Shown here: positions 61,420-64,000 of the stretch, in pieces
Layout: every line of letters starts with the position of its first letter
Numbering within the stretch: position 1 is the first letter of the stretch
Assembly: GCF_051622035.1 (NCBI RefSeq)
Contig: NC_135366.1
Span: forward strand, 9,951,001 to 10,015,000
Origin: Arctopsyche grandis
Lineage: Eukaryota; Arthropoda; Insecta; Trichoptera; Hydropsychidae
Direction: 5' to 3'
Length of the DNA: 64,000 nt
The notes under the pieces: generated by a model
Told to the model about the DNA's origin: nothing
Databases searched by the model: none
What the model saw: only the letters and a program-made list of their open reading frames with translations
Made by a program: the position numbers and the translations under genes

Positions 61420-61715
61420 CTAGTTGTTTTACCCGGCTTCGCTCAGTATTTGTAATATTAACAGCTTAAACATGGCGAATCTAATAGTAAATATTCATTT
61501 GTTTTTTTATCGAATTGAAAAAATATATTATTCAACCAATTAAATTAAAGAATACTATCCGCACTTGCATGACACCTGCAGGATACGGGTCGTGCTGGAT
61601 AGGTATGAACAGACCTTTAACTGTCGTCATAGAAACTTTGTTTTGTTAAAGAAGTTCTCAACCAAAGACACTTAAATATATACATACAAAGTCTCTTTCG
61701 AAATTATATATTAGA
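61420..61715 (-). mobile_element. Non-autonomous Helitron
   Basis: On the minus strand it starts TCTAATATATAATTTCGAAAG, directly after an A, and ends GCCGGGTAAAACAACTAG, directly before a T. It is 296 bp and colinear with 51983-52200, with additional internal sequence (GGATACGGGTCGTGCTGG on plus). Confidence 0.75.
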
Positions 61716-61878
61716 TTTAAAAAAGATAAATCCAGTCGGTATTTTTCGACCACCTCTATCCATCATACACTGTTAATTATGATGCCCTCTCTTGATGTTA
61801 GGACACAACCTTGTGCACAAAGATGCGTGAGAACAGTGAGGTTTCGAGAGCAGGATGCACACTACGTATGCGTTTGAA

Positions 61879-62249
61879 TACCGTCACAAACGGGTCTACC
61901 TTACGGCACTAACTCTGGGTTGATGAAGACTCGATAAATGAACTCGTATGAATGAAACGAAGCATTAAGATTAGGAGTGGGGGTTTCCATGTGCTTCAAT
62001 TGATTTGAACTTCATGTTATGGTAAAGATATGGTGGCTGCCCTTCATGTTTTTCAATGAAAAGCTTCACAGGGAAACCGCAGTCTGCTATCAAGTCCATT
62101 TTGAAATTATATGTACATATTTCATAATCTTAAAATTTTGTATTTGAAAACCGTCTACTCCTAATCTTAATGCTTTGGTACGAGTTCATTTTGCGAGTCT
62201 TCATCATCTCGTAGTTTGTGCCGTAAGGTGGACCCATTTGTGATGGTGC
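61879..62249. repeat. Inverted-repeat cassette enclosing an STN1-like gene fragment
   Basis: The left arm (61879-61984) and right arm (62147-62249) are inverted and roughly 80% identical: TCTACCTTACGGCAC, GATGAAGACTCG, AATGAACTCGTA and AAGCATTAAGATTAGGAGT appear on plus in the left arm and as complements in the right. Beyond both outer ends the similarity stops. The 160 bp between the arms derive from the 5' end of the gene at 58723. Confidence 0.85.
61985..62146 (-). pseudogene. Partial duplicate of the STN1-like gene (5' flank plus first 44 codons)
   Basis: On the minus strand this segment matches 58679-58855: the upstream flank (AAAATTTTAAG, ATATGTACATATAATTTCAA), the start codon (62099) and the first codons. 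The peptide starts MDLIADCGFPVKLFIE, then KHEGQPPYLYHNMKFK and SIEAHG; relative to the parent, residues 17-22 are missing by an 18-bp in-frame deletion between GAA repeats. Homology stops after codon 44, and the frame ends five codons later inside the inverted-repeat arm (stop at 61973-61971). About one base in ten differs, and the frame is still open. It could be a dead fragment, a transcribed antisense source or part of a gene-capturing transposon. Confidence 0.85.
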
Positions 62250-62269
62250 TTTTGTGAGTCCGGTCAACG

Positions 62270-64000
62270 TCAAAAGAGGCCATTACAAATGAAGAAACTT
62301 GTATACAAAAATTATCATTTTAGAACGCAAGCATTGCCATTTTCAAATTTATTTGAAGAAGAAAGAAACAGTAAGAACTACATTCTGTTTTTGAACAATA
62401 ATTTATTTCGAATAATTAATACTTTCCACTTGGAGTGCTCAATATAATAAAATAACAAAAAAAAGATGAAAAAAGCTAATTATTACAATTGAAAAAATTT
62501 ATCACGAGCATCATATCATGAGCAATCACATAACATCAATCAACAACAACAATTAACACAATTTTTTTATTACTTCAAACTATACAAGATGAAACTAATA
62601 ATAATTCAATACATTTTTTTAAAATTTAAATTATAAATAAAAAGCACTTCTTTAAAATTGTTCAAATATTAATTATCTTTATCTCCATTTCATTAAAAAT
62701 CCATATGGATGTTTATTAAAATTAATAGATTTCATATTTAATACACATAATTTGCTTGTTTTTCAAAAACTGTAAACAAACTGTACAATTTAAACTGTTT
62801 CAGCAAAACTAAAAGTACTTATTGACATTGCAAAAAACTATTACCGTATTGGCCCAACTAAAAGGCAAAGCTTTTATTTACAAAAATAAGATTTAAAAAA
62901 AATACAAGAGTCGCCTCGTGTCAAACAAACAATCTGAAACTAACAAGAATGATGTTTCCTTATACAAGCAAGTCACTGAATAAATGTAATATTTATCGTT
63001 GAAAATGCACTCAAAAACCAGATTGTCCCACCAATGGACTCACCTTACAATCACCAAAAATATGTTTTCAAAATATTTAGTAGAACCAATACGGTAGCTA
63101 ACACAAAATTGGTATAAATTACACAGTAAAAAATGTAGGCCAAGGTCTCAGAACTAAATAAATGAACTAAGTTTGCACATCATGTTTCATAAATTTCTAT
63201 AATATAAAATAAAATAATAATCACAACTTTCAGTACATTCGCTTACGTATTCCTCGAGTGCTTTTCTATTTACACAAAATAAGCTTTTACTTACTTAGAT
63301 TTATTAAAAAATAAAAATACATTATCAATATTAAATTATGATTTCCTAATAGAGAAAATATACTAACAAAAATATTTTGACTAAAATGACATATCCATCA
63401 CAGTTGGAGTGTATGTATACATTAAGCTCAGGACACACGAGCAATTAAAAGTTGATAAAACTACGGGAATCTAAAATTGCATGTGCATGCCGTTATTGTA
63501 AATAATTTAACGTTAAATAATATGATTTAACGTCATTGTAAATAATTTATTAATATAATTTAAAAATTTAGCTAGATTATTCAAATATAAACAAATCAAT
63601 TTGAAACTATGTATGATATGGAACGAAAATATTCTAAAATGCTCAATTAGTTGACAACGTTGATGACTTAAACTAAAATGATAGAAAAACAAGATATGTA
63701 TGTATGGAAAGATTAATTTTCTAGCATTTTAGTAAGTAAATGAGTAGTTCATACATTGGCCATTATCCTTACACTTTTTCATAAGTGAAAAATATAAAAG
63801 ACAAGCTAGATTTTTAACTCATATTAAATATTCATTTACATGTCTCAAAACTGAGAATACATAATAATATGTATACTAATATATTTATAATAAATCTCAT
63901 ACGAGTCTTTCACATTGCTGAATGAAATTCAGTCTCACCAGTTCTTATGATAATACTTCTCGAATTCATTATGCATCACAATAATCCCCAACATTTCCTA
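62270..64000. other. AT-rich right end without recognisable gene
   Basis: No open frame longer than noise, no RNA gene and no repeat copy matching other families in the window. The very low GC and long A/T runs would be compatible with a long 3' UTR or intron of a gene beyond the window, but nothing here shows it. Confidence 0.35.

Overview
The window is AT-rich insect nuclear DNA: introns with GT/AG ends, short AT-rich introns, poly(A) signals, abundant TACATATG-type microsatellites and dense class II transposon, Helitron, SINE and LINE relics. The wingless exons, and the absence of any bacterial-style gene packing, point to an insect. The order cannot be fixed from the sequence alone. All coding assignments rest on reading frames, splice sites and remembered protein families; no database search was possible.

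Left part (1-9,600): the first two coding exons of a wingless/Wnt1 orthologue on the minus strand. Exon 1 (8899-9008) carries the signal peptide, exon 2 (2673-2935) the start of the Wnt domain, with a 5.96 kb intron between them. The remaining exons lie to the left, outside the window.

Middle (about 9,600-52,600): more than 40 kb upstream of wingless without a convincing gene. It is a mosaic of transposon families and discrete, higher-GC, repeat-free islands of about 300-600 bp. I read the islands as candidate cis-regulatory elements, most plausibly of wingless. Families seen several times include a palindromic foldback element linked to a hAT transposase, a hAT element with perfect 8-bp target duplications, a Merlin element with about 210-bp inverted repeats, a 240-bp MITE with CCGTTATATTTGAAAGT ends, tRNA-derived SINEs, Helitrons, and RTE-like and Jockey-like LINE ends. 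Several are nested with intact target-site duplications, so relative insertion order can be read.

Right part (52,700-60,900): a compact cluster of three cellular genes. (i) A 16-exon minus-strand gene (52764-56338, 770 aa) of the RPGRIP1L/fantom family, which ends right after its first C2 domain. (ii) A single-exon plus-strand gene (58723-59235, 170 aa) whose OB fold resembles the telomere CST subunit STN1. (iii) A 6-exon minus-strand gene (59541-60834, 303 aa) for a two-RRM protein with an RG-rich tail, convergent with the STN1-like gene. Two LINE fragments lie between (i) and (ii).

The most unusual structure is at 61879-62249. An inverted-repeat cassette with arms of about 105 bp encloses a copy of the 5' end of the STN1-like gene, including its upstream flank and the first 44 codons minus an in-frame 18-bp deletion. 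This looks like gene-fragment capture or a local inverted duplication.
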